From JAKACA01 sp049510975 (GTDB taxonomy: Bacteria; Actinomycetota; Acidimicrobiia; Acidimicrobiales; Bog-793): a stretch of 64,000 nt of DNA. The notes under the pieces are model-generated. The model saw only the letters and a list, made by a program, of their open reading frames with translations. It was not told where the DNA came from and ran no database searches. The position numbers and the translations under genes are program-made. Below, piece after piece: positions 18,319 through 27,629 of the stretch. Location: contig JBEKYM010000013.1 in the NCBI GenBank assembly GCA_049510975.1, forward strand, positions 1 through 64,000. The letters are read 5' to 3'. Each line of letters starts with the position of its first letter. Position 1 is the first letter of the stretch.

Positions 18319-19470
18319 GTGCGACCCGCTGCTGGATGCCTGCACGCCCGGCGGCGCAGGATCGTCGCAGCGGGCGTCGCCCTGATCGCCTCGGCCGGGC
18401 TCGGCGCTGCCTGCAGCCCTGCCGGTGCCGGCTCGACGTCGCCGCCCAGCAGCCGGGAGACCACAACGACGCTGCCAGCGTCGTTCCAGGTCGGCATCCA
18501 CACGTTCCACTGGACGGACAACAGCCGGACGCACCTCACGGCGGAGCTTGCGGCCGCTCCCGGGCGCGTGCTCACGACCGAGGTGCGTTACCCGACGCTG
18601 GACGGCAGGGCCGGCGGCGAGGTCGTGGACGCGCCGCCGGCGGCCGCCGGCCGACCGTTCCCCGTCATCGTGTTCGCCCACGGGTTCATCACCGAGCCAG
18701 ATGACTATGCGGCGATGCTCGATGCATGGGTGGAGGCGGGTTTCGTCGTGGTGTCGCCCGTCTTTCCGGATGAGAACACCTCCACGGTGGACGCCGACGG
18801 CGGTGAGGACAACGGCACGGTCCAGAACAACCTCGAGAACGACGTCTATGCCGAGCCCGGCGACATCGTCTTCGTGCTGCGGCAGCTGAGCTCGCTGGCG
18901 GGCCAGCCCTGGGGCTCGCACCTCGCCGGCGTCCTGAACCTGTCGGACCTCGCCCTCGCCGGGCAGTCCGACGGCGCCAGCGTCGTGGCGGCGCTCGGAT
19001 ACGCGTCCGGTTTCGCCTCGCTCTACCGGCAGCTCCCGAGCGTGCCGAAGGCGGTGGCGGTGATGTCCGGCACGCTCTGGACGACGACGTTCACGGGCTC
19101 GCCTGGGACCTATGCGAGCGGGCCGGCGTCGCCGGCTCTCCTGCAGATCCAGAGCGACGCCGACGGCTGCAACTTCCCATCGGCGGCCAAACCGCTCTGG
19201 AGAGCGCTCGAGCCCGGTCTGTCGGCGAAGTGGTTCGTGACGCTCTTCGGTGCCAACCACCTCGACCCTTTCCAGGGCCGAGGGCGCTGGGCGGCCGTCG
19301 TCGACTCGGTGACGACGAAGTTCTTCGAGCTGGCGCTGCGGTGGCGGGTCCCGACGGTGTCGGCCGCTTCGGTCACGCGAGCGGGCACCGTCGCCGGCGT
19401 CGCCACGGTGAGCCAGAAGCGGGCCTACGACATGCCCGTCGTGCCGCCCATCGGTGGTTGCCCGAGCTGA
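18319..19470 (+). CDS. Secreted alpha/beta hydrolase, paralogue B
   Basis: This is a paralogue of the 15728-17023 protein. The two share LPASFxVGxHTFxW, PVIVFAHGF, AGFVVVSPxFPDE, WGSHLAGVxNLSD and LLQIQSDADGC. The nucleophile is Ser217 (GQSDGA), with a later GANHLDP histidine. I place the start at GTG 18319, which gives a basic n-region, a hydrophobic segment and Cys32; the -3 residue (Gly) makes the lipobox weak, so it may be cleaved as an ordinary signal peptide. The resulting length is 383 aa. The linker before the catalytic domain is shorter than in paralogue A. Confidence 0.8.
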   Translation: MRPAAGCLHARRRRIVAAGVALIASAGLGAACSPAGAGSTSPPSSRETTTTLPASFQVGIHTFHWTDNSRTHLTAELAAAPGRVLTTEVRYPTLDGRAGGEVVDAPPAAAGRPFPVIVFAHGFITEPDDYAAMLDAWVEAGFVVVSPVFPDENTSTVDADGGEDNGTVQNNLENDVYAEPGDIVFVLRQLSSLAGQPWGSHLAGVLNLSDLALAGQSDGASVVAALGYASGFASLYRQLPSVPKAVAVMSGTLWTTTFTGSPGTYASGPASPALLQIQSDADGCNFPSAAKPLWRALEPGLSAKWFVTLFGANHLDPFQGRGRWAAVVDSVTTKFFELALRWRVPTVSAASVTRAGTVAGVATVSQKRAYDMPVVPPIGGCPS

Positions 19471-19592
19471 ACCTTGCGGACCTGAGATGGCGACGGCACC
19501 GCGCGCGGCCGGGCATGGCGGCGGCACCGCGCGGGTACCGGTCGCGATAGAACCGAGGACACGGCTGACGCACACGACCAGGGAGGCGACCA

Positions 19593-20447
19593 ATGAGCAC
19601 ACGACCCACAGCGACGGCTGCCGGCACGATCGACGTCGGAGGTGACCTGACCGTCAACCGGCTCGGCTATGGCGCCATGCGCATCACCGGAGAGGGCATC
19701 TGGGGCTGGCCGACGGACCGGGAGGCGGCCAAAGCGGCGGTGCGCCGGGCGGTCGAGTTGGGCGTCAACTTCATCGACACCGCCGACTCCTACGGGCCCG
19801 ACGTGAGCGAGATTCTCATCGCCGAGGCGCTCCACCCGTACCCCGAGGACCTCGTGATTGCCACGAAGGGGGGCCTCGTCCGGCCTGGCCCGGGGCGTTG
19901 GGAGCCCGACGGCCGGCCGGAACATCTGCGCGAAGCGTGCGAAGGCAGCCTGCGCCGCCTGAAGCTCGACCAGATCGCCCTCTACCAATTCCACCGGGTG
20001 GACTCGAAGGTCCCGCTCGCCGAATCGGTCGGCACCCTCGTCGATCTGAAGAACGAAGGCAAGATCCGCCACATCGGCGTCTCGAACGTCACCGAGCAGC
20101 AGCTGAAAGAGGCCCAGCAGATCACCCCGATCGTGTCGGTGCAGAACCGCTACAACGCTCACGACCGTTCTTCGGAGTCGATGGTGGACCTCTGCGAGCA
20201 GGAGGAGCTGGTGTTCTTGCCCTGGGCTCCCATCCAGGAAGCCGATCGCAGTGAGGCCGTCCGCGCCGCTGCAACCCGGCTTGGTGCGAGCGAACGCCAG
20301 GTCGTGCTGGCGTGGCTGCTGCACCGCTCTCCGCAGATTCTCTCGATCGCCGGATCGGGCTCGGCGGATCACGTCGAGTCGAACGTCGCTGCCGCCTCCC
20401 TCGAGCTCACGCCTCAGGAGATCGCCGCCATCACGGAGGAGGGCTGA
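19593..20447 (+). CDS. Aldo/keto reductase
   Basis: A 284-aa NADPH-dependent oxidoreductase of the (beta/alpha)8 AKR family. The catalytic set is visible: Asp in FIDTADSYGPD with Tyr five residues on, Lys in VIATKGG, and His in LYQFHRVDSKVPL. GKIRHIGVSNVTEQQL and the C-terminal cofactor segment (SIAGSGSADHVESN) are typical. The substrate cannot be told from sequence. The ATG has a strong AGGGAGG Shine-Dalgarno site 6 nt upstream, unlike many of its leaderless neighbours. Confidence 0.9.
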   Translation: MSTRPTATAAGTIDVGGDLTVNRLGYGAMRITGEGIWGWPTDREAAKAAVRRAVELGVNFIDTADSYGPDVSEILIAEALHPYPEDLVIATKGGLVRPGPGRWEPDGRPEHLREACEGSLRRLKLDQIALYQFHRVDSKVPLAESVGTLVDLKNEGKIRHIGVSNVTEQQLKEAQQITPIVSVQNRYNAHDRSSESMVDLCEQEELVFLPWAPIQEADRSEAVRAAATRLGASERQVVLAWLLHRSPQILSIAGSGSADHVESNVAAASLELTPQEIAAITEEG

Positions 20448-20499
20448 GGTTCGCGCCTGGGCGGCCCGATGAGACACACCCGTCTGAGAAACTAGAACC

Positions 20500-21549
20500 G
20501 TGCGCGTCCTCGTTGCCCTCTCCGGGGGAGTCGACTCCTCCGTCGCCGCGGCCATGCTGCGGGCAGACGGCCATGAGGTCGTGGGCGCCACCATGAAGCT
20601 CTGGGGGGGTGCCTCCGACTCCGGCTGCTGCTCGGTGGCCGACGTCGACGACGCCCGCCGTGTGGCCGACCGGCTCGGCATCGACCATCACGTCTTCAAC
20701 TTCACCGAGGAGTTCGAGCGCCGCGTCGTGGGCCCCTACGTGAGCGCTCATGCTGCCGGTCTCACGCCGAACCCGTGCATCGAGTGCAACCGGCACCTCA
20801 AGTTCCGGAGCTTCCTCGACCGCGGGATGCGTCTCGGCTTCGATGCCGTCGCCACCGGACATCACGCCCGCGTCGACCGGTCGCGCCGGCGGTCACGGCT
20901 GCTGCGAGGCGCTGACGCCGCCAAGGACCAGTCCTATGTGCTGTCCTGTCTCACCGAGGCCGAGCTCGACCGCTTGCTGCTGCCCATCGGCGGGCTGCAG
21001 AAGTCCGAGGTGCGTGCCATCGCTGCCGCCTCGGGCCTGGCGACGGCAGCGAAGCCGGACAGCCAGGACGTGTGTTTCGTGCTCGGGGGCTCCGGCTCCT
21101 CGGCGAGGGAGCGGTTCCTGTCGGATCGTCTGGCGCTGCACCCCGCAGCGGTGGTCGATGCCTCGACGGGCGAGACCATCGGGACGGTGCCCGCCGTCGA
21201 GCTCGTGACCGTCGGGCAGCGCCGAGGGTTGGGTGGCGGCGGGGGAGAGCGTCGTTTTGCCGTGCGGGTCGACGTCGAGGGTCGCAGGGTCGAGGTCGGC
21301 CGCGAGGCCGATCTCCTCGACACCTCCGTGGCTCTCACGGAGCGGACCTGGGTCCATGCTCCGCTGGCCGTGGGAACACCAGTGCTGGCGCAAGCGAGCG
21401 CCCACGGCCGGCCGTGGGAAGCGGTCGTGACGCACGAGGGGCTCGGTTACCGCGACGCTCGCCGGCGGGTCGCCCCCGGCCAGACCGTTGCGCTCTATCT
21501 CGGCGACGAGGTGGTCGGCTCGGGCATCGCCCAGGGGCAAGCGGCGTGA
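20500..21549 (+). CDS. mnmA: tRNA-specific 2-thiouridylase
   Basis: MnmA activates U34 of Lys, Glu and Gln tRNAs with ATP and inserts sulfur. The PP-loop LSGGVDSSVAAA is at the N-terminus, the catalytic Cys93 is in NPCIECN and the partner Cys192 is in SQDVCFV. RLLRGADAAKDQSYVL and VTVGQRRGLG are family hallmarks. The length (349 aa) is normal. The start is GTG. Its stop overlaps the GTG of ligA (GTGA), so repair ligase and tRNA thiolation are co-transcribed here. Confidence 0.96.
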   Translation: MRVLVALSGGVDSSVAAAMLRADGHEVVGATMKLWGGASDSGCCSVADVDDARRVADRLGIDHHVFNFTEEFERRVVGPYVSAHAAGLTPNPCIECNRHLKFRSFLDRGMRLGFDAVATGHHARVDRSRRRSRLLRGADAAKDQSYVLSCLTEAELDRLLLPIGGLQKSEVRAIAAASGLATAAKPDSQDVCFVLGGSGSSARERFLSDRLALHPAAVVDASTGETIGTVPAVELVTVGQRRGLGGGGGERRFAVRVDVEGRRVEVGREADLLDTSVALTERTWVHAPLAVGTPVLAQASAHGRPWEAVVTHEGLGYRDARRRVAPGQTVALYLGDEVVGSGIAQGQAA

Positions 21550-23738
21550 GCGAGCCGGGCGGGAGCGAGCCGGCGAGCGCCGGCGGGGCCGGGGCGGCCG
21601 GCGAGGCCGGGGCGGCCGGCAAGGCCGGCAAGGCCGGCGAGGCACGGGAAGCCGGCGTGGTTGAGCCGTTCGCTCCGGACCCTTCCTTGGACGTCGGCGA
21701 ACGGGTGCGGCAGCTGCGCGAGACGATCCGCTTCTACGCCGATCGTTACTACAACGACACCGCAGGCTCGGAGATCCCCGACGCCGACTACGACAGCCTC
21801 GTCGACGAGCTCGCTCGACTCGAGTCCGAGCACCCAGAGCTCGTCGTGGAGGACTCGCCGACCGCGATCGTCGGTGCCGTACCGACCGGCTTGTTCCCGC
21901 CGGCGCCTCATGCCGTCCCGATGATGAGCCTCGACAAGGTCGTGAGCTTCGAGGAGCTCGTGGCCTGGGGCAGCCGCACCGAGCGGCTGCTCGGTCTCAG
22001 TCCTGAGGAGTCGGCGGCTCTGGCCTTCGTCTGCGAGCCGAAGATCGACGGGCTCTCGATCTCCATCACCTACCGGGGCGGCAAGCTCGCCCGCGCCGCC
22101 ACCCGTGGTGACGGTCGCGTCGGCGAGGACGTCACCGCCAACGTCCGCACCATCAAGGCAGTGCCGCACGAGCTGGCGGTCGACCCTTCCGAGCTTCCCG
22201 GTGAGATCGAGATCCGAGGCGAGGTCTACTTCCCGCTGAGGGCCTTCGAGGAGCTCAACGCCCGGCAGGCGGCCGCCGAGTCGAGGCTGTTCTCCAACCC
22301 ACGCAATGCCGCCGCCGGCTCGCTCCGCCAGCGCGATCCGGAGGTCACCGCCAGCCGCGACTTGTCGCTCTGGGCCTACCAGCTCGTCATCGTGGACACC
22401 GACGCCCCCGTCGCCCTGCCCCCGCCGTCACATCACAGCGATTCGCTCCGCACCATCGCCCACCTCGGCCTGCCGGTGAACCCGGAGACCAAGCCCGTCG
22501 TCGGCCTGCAAGCCGTCTACGAGTACTGCACGGACTTGCAGAACCGCCGCCACGCACTCGGCTACGAGATCGACGGCGTCGTCGTGAAGATCGACGACAT
22601 CGCCCTGCACCGGCGCCTCGGCGCCACCTCGCATGCCCCCCGCTGGTCCGTCGCTTACAAGTTCCCGCCGGAGGAGCGGTCCACCCTGCTCGAGGACATC
22701 ATGGTCTCGATCGGCCGCACCGGCAGGGCCACGCCGTTTGCCAAGCTGACACCGGTGCGCGTCGGCGGTTCGACCGTCGGTCTGGCCAGCCTGCACAATC
22801 AGGATCAGGTGGCGGTGAAGGACGTCCGGCCGGGGGACACCGTCGTCGTGCGCAAAGCCGGCGACGTCATCCCCGAAGTGGTCGGCCCGGTGCTCTCCGC
22901 CCGCCCGCACGATCTGCCCGCCTGGCAGTTCCCGAGCCACTGCCCTGCTTGTGGGCGCGATCTCGTCCGCTTGGAGGGCGAGTCCGACACCTACTGCGTC
23001 AACAGCGACTGCCCCGCCCAGCGGGTGCAGCGGGCGGCCCACTTCGCGTCCCGCTCGGCGATGGACATCGAAGGCCTCGGCGAGCAGCGGGTGAGCCAGC
23101 TCATCACCGAGGGCCTCATCAACGACGCCGCCGACTACTACCAGCTCACGGCCGACAAGCTCGAGGGTCTCGAAGGGTTCGCCGCCATCTCCGCGCGCAA
23201 CCTCGTGGCGGCCATCGACGCTTCTCGCTCGCGGCCGCTCGCCAACCTGCTCGTCGCCCTCGGCATCCGTCACGTCGGTGGCACGGTCGCCCAGTCCCTG
23301 TCGAGCGGGTTCGGTGAGCTCGATCGGATCATGGACGCTCCGGAGGAGGAGCTGGGGGCGGTCGAGGGGGTGGGGCCCACGATCGCCGCCAGCGTGGCTC
23401 GCTTCTTCGCCCTGGAGGCGAACCGCGAGCTCGTCGAGCGCTTGCGGGCAGGCGGCGTCTCGTTCGGCACCCAGATCGTCTACGACCTGCCGCAGGTTCT
23501 CGCCGGCAAGTCCGTCGTCGTCACCGGGACGCTCGAAGGGTGGTCGCGGGAGGCGGCCGAGGAGGCGGTGGTCGCCCGCGGCGGCAAGTCACCGGGCTCG
23601 GTGTCGGCCCGAACGACGGCCCTCGTGGTGGGCTCGTCGCCGGGAGCTTCCAAGTTGACGAAGGCCGAGCAGCTGGGTGTGCCGATTCTGGACGAGGAGG
23701 GTTTCGCCCGGTTGCTCGACACAGGCGAGCTGCCGTGA
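21546..23738 (+). CDS. ligA: NAD-dependent DNA ligase
   Basis: LigA seals nicks during replication and repair. The adenylation Lys166 is in CEPKIDGLS. The zinc finger (CPACGRDL, then YCVNSDCPA), helix-hairpin-helix repeats and a C-terminal BRCT domain (VVVTGTLEGWSREAAEEAV) follow in order. The GTG at 21546 overlaps the mnmA stop and gives 730 aa. The first 45 residues are a low-complexity Gly/Ala/Glu/Lys run (GAGAAGEAGAAGKAGKAGEA), encoded by near-tandem GGCCGGC-type repeats at about 21573-21653. The NAD-binding Ia domain starts after it, at about residue 50. Confidence 0.97.
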   Translation: MSEPGGSEPASAGGAGAAGEAGAAGKAGKAGEAREAGVVEPFAPDPSLDVGERVRQLRETIRFYADRYYNDTAGSEIPDADYDSLVDELARLESEHPELVVEDSPTAIVGAVPTGLFPPAPHAVPMMSLDKVVSFEELVAWGSRTERLLGLSPEESAALAFVCEPKIDGLSISITYRGGKLARAATRGDGRVGEDVTANVRTIKAVPHELAVDPSELPGEIEIRGEVYFPLRAFEELNARQAAAESRLFSNPRNAAAGSLRQRDPEVTASRDLSLWAYQLVIVDTDAPVALPPPSHHSDSLRTIAHLGLPVNPETKPVVGLQAVYEYCTDLQNRRHALGYEIDGVVVKIDDIALHRRLGATSHAPRWSVAYKFPPEERSTLLEDIMVSIGRTGRATPFAKLTPVRVGGSTVGLASLHNQDQVAVKDVRPGDTVVVRKAGDVIPEVVGPVLSARPHDLPAWQFPSHCPACGRDLVRLEGESDTYCVNSDCPAQRVQRAAHFASRSAMDIEGLGEQRVSQLITEGLINDAADYYQLTADKLEGLEGFAAISARNLVAAIDASRSRPLANLLVALGIRHVGGTVAQSLSSGFGELDRIMDAPEEELGAVEGVGPTIAASVARFFALEANRELVERLRAGGVSFGTQIVYDLPQVLAGKSVVVTGTLEGWSREAAEEAVVARGGKSPGSVSARTTALVVGSSPGASKLTKAEQLGVPILDEEGFARLLDTGELP

Positions 23739-24979
23739 TCGCTGGCGCCGGCTTCGCCATCGGCAGATCCCGCCGGCGCCGCGTCACCATCATCGTCGTC
23801 CTGCTCGTGGCGGCTGCGGTTGCCGTCGGTGCGACGGCGCTCATCGTGTCGTGGCAGCCGACGCCGCAGCTCAAGGTCAATACGGGGCCGACAGGAACCG
23901 GTGGCGGCCGGGGCAACCAGCCGGGCAGCGGAGCCCTCGTTCCGGCTGCCGACCTCGTTTCCGATCCTGTCTTCGTGGATTCGAACGTCGGCTTCGCCCT
24001 GGAGACCCCCGACCAAGGCAACCTCGCCGTCGAGCGCCTCGCCCGCAGCGACGACGGCGGCCGCACGTGGCGGGTGACGGGGTCGTCCTTCCCGGTGGAC
24101 TGGGGTTTCTCGACGCTGCAGTTCATCTCGCCGGAGCAGGGTTACATCTTCGGAAACTCGGGCCTGCTCGACACCTCCGACGGCGGTCGTACCTGGCACC
24201 AGGTCGTGGGGCTCAACGGCACGCTGCAACGTGCCATCCCTGTCGGCAGCAACGTCTGGGCGACGTACACGACCTGCCCGCCGCCTGGTGCCGGCGGGCC
24301 GTGCCGGGTCGGCGTCGCCATCTCCACCGACGACGGGTACCACTGGCGGGACACGTCCTCGCCGCAGATCACCGAAGCCCCCAGCGGTGGCGACATCCTC
24401 GCCAGATGGAGCTTGAGCGCCGCCTACGTGCTCTCCTACGGCTCCACCGGCGGTGGCCTTGCTTACACCGACGACAATGGCCGCACCTGGACCTCGCTCT
24501 CCGACCCCTGCTCAGGGCCGTCCCTCAGGGAGGACTTCGCCGCCCCAGAACCGCCGGCCGGCTCACAGTCGGCGCTCTGGCTCATCTGCGGGGCGAGGAC
24601 CCATCCCGGCGAGGAAGGCCAGCCAAAACTCGTCTACCGCTCCTATGACGGCGCCAAGCACTGGCTGCTCGTCGCCTCGACGGGCTTTACGAGCCCAGGG
24701 GCACCGCCGGTCGGTCAAGTTCCCCTGTCCGGGTGGGTGTCGCAACTGGCGACGATCGGGACCACCCAGGCCTGGCTCGGCATCAGGGGGGTCGGTGTCA
24801 TCGTGACGAGCGACTCGGGCACGACCTGGGTGCCGGCGGAGGGCATGCCGACCTCGGAGCCCAACACCGAGGTCGGGGTGACGTTCAACAACGGTGACCT
24901 TGGCTGGGCCATCGTGTTCCGCAGGGGAGTCTGGCGCACCGACGACGGCGTGCGATGGCAGCTCATGGACGGGAGCTGA
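23735..24979 (+). CDS. Membrane-anchored beta-propeller protein with Asp-box repeats
   Basis: A 414-aa protein with an Arg-rich n-region and one transmembrane segment at about residues 16-38 (VTIIVVLLVAAAVAVGATAL), followed by an extracellular domain. At least six Asp-box/BNR-type motifs are spaced along it: SDDGGRTW, TSDGGRTW, STDDGYHW, TDDNGRTW, TSDSGTTW and RTDDGVRW. This predicts a sialidase-like or YCF48-like propeller, but no sialidase catalytic Arg triad is evident. The function is unknown. The GTG overlaps the ligA stop, making it the last gene of the mnmA-ligA unit. Confidence 0.78.
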   Translation: MIAGAGFAIGRSRRRRVTIIVVLLVAAAVAVGATALIVSWQPTPQLKVNTGPTGTGGGRGNQPGSGALVPAADLVSDPVFVDSNVGFALETPDQGNLAVERLARSDDGGRTWRVTGSSFPVDWGFSTLQFISPEQGYIFGNSGLLDTSDGGRTWHQVVGLNGTLQRAIPVGSNVWATYTTCPPPGAGGPCRVGVAISTDDGYHWRDTSSPQITEAPSGGDILARWSLSAAYVLSYGSTGGGLAYTDDNGRTWTSLSDPCSGPSLREDFAAPEPPAGSQSALWLICGARTHPGEEGQPKLVYRSYDGAKHWLLVASTGFTSPGAPPVGQVPLSGWVSQLATIGTTQAWLGIRGVGVIVTSDSGTTWVPAEGMPTSEPNTEVGVTFNNGDLGWAIVFRRGVWRTDDGVRWQLMDGS

Positions 24980-25119
24980 GGCGGCCGGACCCGGCTTGGT
25001 AGGCGGTGTCGCATCGGGCCGTGCCGTTGGAACAGACGGCTGGAGCCGGCTCGCCGCCGGCGGTGACGGCCCCTCCACCGCTTGGAGTCGGGGAGCCAGT
25101 ACCGTAAGGGCCGAGTTTC

Positions 25120-27414
25120 ATGACGAGCATCGCAGAACAGGTCGGTCGCGTGGTTGGCGGTCGGTACCGGCTGCTCGCCCCGGTCGGTACGGGCGCGTCC
25201 TCCCAGGTGTACGCCGCGAGTGACACGCGTCTCGCTCGTCGCGTCGCCGTGAAGGTGCTGCACCCGATGCTCGCCGGCGACAAGGCCTTCCTGCGGCGCT
25301 TCCGTGCCGAGGCCCGGCTGGCCGCCTCCCTCGACCACCCGCACATCATGCGCGTGTTCGACTGGGGCGAGGAGGACGAGGGCCCGTACCTGGTGCTCGA
25401 GTATCTCGGAGGCGGCAGCCTGCGTGCGATGCTCGACACGGGCGTCCGTTTGAGCCACTCGCAGGTCGCCATGATGGGCTCGCAGGCCGCCGCCGGCCTG
25501 GCGTACGCCCACCGCCGCGGGATCGTGCATCGCGACATCAAGCCGAGCAACCTGCTCTTCGACGACGAAGGTCACCTGCGCATCGCGGACTTCGGCGTCG
25601 CCCGCGCCCTCGCCGAGTCGGCCCTCACCGAGCCGCTCGGGGCGATCTTCGGCACGGCCCGCTACGCCTCGCCGGAGCAGGCGGAGGCTCGCACGCTCGA
25701 CGACCGCACGGATGTCTATTCGCTCGCTCTCGTTCTCTACGAAACCCTTACCGGCCGCGTCCCCTTCACCGGCGACACCATCGCCGCCATGCTCATGGCA
25801 CGTGTCGGGGCCATCCTGCCGTCGGCGCCCGAGCTCGGCCCGCTCGCTCCGATCCTGGCCCAGGCAGCCATCTCCGAGCCCCTTGCCCGACTCGACGCCG
25901 CCGCCCTCTACTCCGACCTGGAGCTCCTCGCCCGAGAGCTGCCGCCGGCGTTGCCGCTGCCGCTGGCGCGCACCTCGGCCGCCCCCGGCACCGTGAACTG
26001 GTCGGACCGGGATCCGACGATCGTCGATGGGCTCACGTTGGACCGACTCGTCGGCGAGGCTGCCGCGACTGACGCCGCTCTTGCTGCCGACGTCGCAGCC
26101 GCAGGCGAGGTGGCGGTCAACGGCGCTGGCGGCGCCACCGCCGGCGGCGATCCCGCCCCGCTCATGGCCGCAACCGATCCGACGTCGGCCGGGGCGGCGG
26201 CACCACCAGCACCAGCCGCCCCGAGGGCTCCGGACAAGGGAGCTGCGGCCATCGGCAACACGATCGACGACATGACCCTGCTCGGCCTCGGCGCCGAAAC
26301 GGGCCATCTGGGGCTCGAACCGCCGAGCCTCAGTCCGAGCGACGACCCGACGGCGCCGCACCCGGGACCCCTGTGGGACCAGGCAGGCGTGGCGGCGCCG
26401 GCGGCCTCGACACCGACCCGCGTCGATCAGCCGGCCACTCCCGCTCCACTGCCGGCGCGCGGAGCCGAGCCGTCCGTGGCGGGAAGCAGGCGCCGCCAGC
26501 GCCGTCAGCCGCCGCAGCCGGGTCAGCCCAAAGCTCGGCGTTTTCGCTGGGTCGTGTGGCTCGTGGCCATCCTTGTCGTGCTCGGTGCCGCCGGAACGGC
26601 CGCTTTCGCCGGCGTCCACTACGCCATGTACGACCACGTCGTCCCGAAATTGCGGATGCTGTCGCTCAGCGATGCAGAGAAGGCCGCAGCCCGCAACGGC
26701 CTCGTGGCGAAGGAGACCTCGAGTGCGTACGACGCCGCCGTGCCAGCCGGCGACGTCATCAAGCAGTCGATCGTCCCGGGCCGCCACGAGCGCGCCCACA
26801 CCGTGATCGGTCTCGAGGTCTCCCTCGGCGTGAAGCCGGTTCCGATCCCGAGCCTGTCGGGCGACACCTTCGTGCAAGCTGAGCGCACCCTCACCGCTGG
26901 GCACCTCGATCACAAGCTGAACTACGAGTACAGCGCCGGCGTCCCCGCGGGCAACGTCGTGACCTGGACGCCCCAGAACCAGCAGGTCCCTCCGGCAACC
27001 GTGATCCACGTTACGATCTCGAACGGTCCTCCGCCCCGGCCGGTACCCAGCATCTCGCAGACGACCTCGTTCGCCGAAGCCAAGACTTTGCTGACGACCC
27101 AAGGTTTCAAGGTCGTCGAGGTGAGGGCCTACAGCCTCCACGTCGTCGAGGGCGACGTCATCTCGACCTCGCCGGCGGCGGCATCAGGCGATCATCCGTA
27201 TGGCTCGACCGTGACGGTCACCGTCTCGCTCGGGCCCCGCTACATCGTGATCCCACAGAGCGTGCTCTACACGTCCACGACGAAGGCCCGCCAGATTCTG
27301 CTGGCGCTGGGCTTCCACGTCGTCGTCAAGAGCGCGGGCCTCGTCATCGACACCTTGCCGGCGGTGGGCCAGTCACGCCCGCAGGGCTCGACCGTCTATC
27401 TCTTCGGGTTCTGA
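25120..27414 (+). CDS. PASTA-domain Ser/Thr protein kinase (PknB-like)
   Basis: A 764-aa transmembrane kinase. The N-terminal kinase domain (about 1-275) has the Gly-rich loop VGTGASSQVY, catalytic Lys45, HRDIKPSN with Asp139, IADFGVAR and ARYASPEQ. A long Ala/Pro/Gly-rich linker (about 290-475) and one transmembrane helix (about 479-505) follow. The outer part holds roughly four 65-residue PASTA repeats, which in this family sense peptidoglycan fragments or lipid II. Such kinases control growth and division. The stop codon falls inside a short 21-bp tandem repeat. Confidence 0.92.
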   Translation: MTSIAEQVGRVVGGRYRLLAPVGTGASSQVYAASDTRLARRVAVKVLHPMLAGDKAFLRRFRAEARLAASLDHPHIMRVFDWGEEDEGPYLVLEYLGGGSLRAMLDTGVRLSHSQVAMMGSQAAAGLAYAHRRGIVHRDIKPSNLLFDDEGHLRIADFGVARALAESALTEPLGAIFGTARYASPEQAEARTLDDRTDVYSLALVLYETLTGRVPFTGDTIAAMLMARVGAILPSAPELGPLAPILAQAAISEPLARLDAAALYSDLELLARELPPALPLPLARTSAAPGTVNWSDRDPTIVDGLTLDRLVGEAAATDAALAADVAAAGEVAVNGAGGATAGGDPAPLMAATDPTSAGAAAPPAPAAPRAPDKGAAAIGNTIDDMTLLGLGAETGHLGLEPPSLSPSDDPTAPHPGPLWDQAGVAAPAASTPTRVDQPATPAPLPARGAEPSVAGSRRRQRRQPPQPGQPKARRFRWVVWLVAILVVLGAAGTAAFAGVHYAMYDHVVPKLRMLSLSDAEKAAARNGLVAKETSSAYDAAVPAGDVIKQSIVPGRHERAHTVIGLEVSLGVKPVPIPSLSGDTFVQAERTLTAGHLDHKLNYEYSAGVPAGNVVTWTPQNQQVPPATVIHVTISNGPPPRPVPSISQTTSFAEAKTLLTTQGFKVVEVRAYSLHVVEGDVISTSPAAASGDHPYGSTVTVTVSLGPRYIVIPQSVLYTSTTKARQILLALGFHVVVKSAGLVIDTLPAVGQSRPQGSTVYLFGF

Positions 27415-27462
27415 TCGCGGCTCTCGGGTTCTGGCCGCTGGCTCTTCGGGTTCTGACCGCGG
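27400..27462. repeat. Three tandem 21-bp units spanning the kinase stop codon
   Basis: Three near-identical 21-bp units begin at 27400, 27421 and 27442, with a shared CGGGTTCTG core. The first encodes the last codons and the stop of the kinase gene (ending LFGF); the other two lie after it. The middle unit differs at several bases. The most likely origin is local duplication of the gene end. The rest of the gap to 27630 holds no gene that I can support. Confidence 0.85.
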
Positions 27463-27629
27463 CCACCGGAGCGGGCCCATGGCCGGGCGCGCCGCCGAAG
27501 GTCGCAATACGCTGCGTTTGACCGCCCGCCCTCGGTACTGACAACGTGGCGGGCCGAACACCGCCGCTATAACCGGTAGACAACCGCAACAGACTTGCTT
27601 GTAACGACGCCGAGGAGGACACGACGGTC

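Noticed and set aside
24715..27141. 808-codon minus-strand frame opposite the Asp-box protein and the kinase
   Set aside because: Low-complexity Arg/Gly/His composition, no motifs, and full overlap with two well-supported genes.
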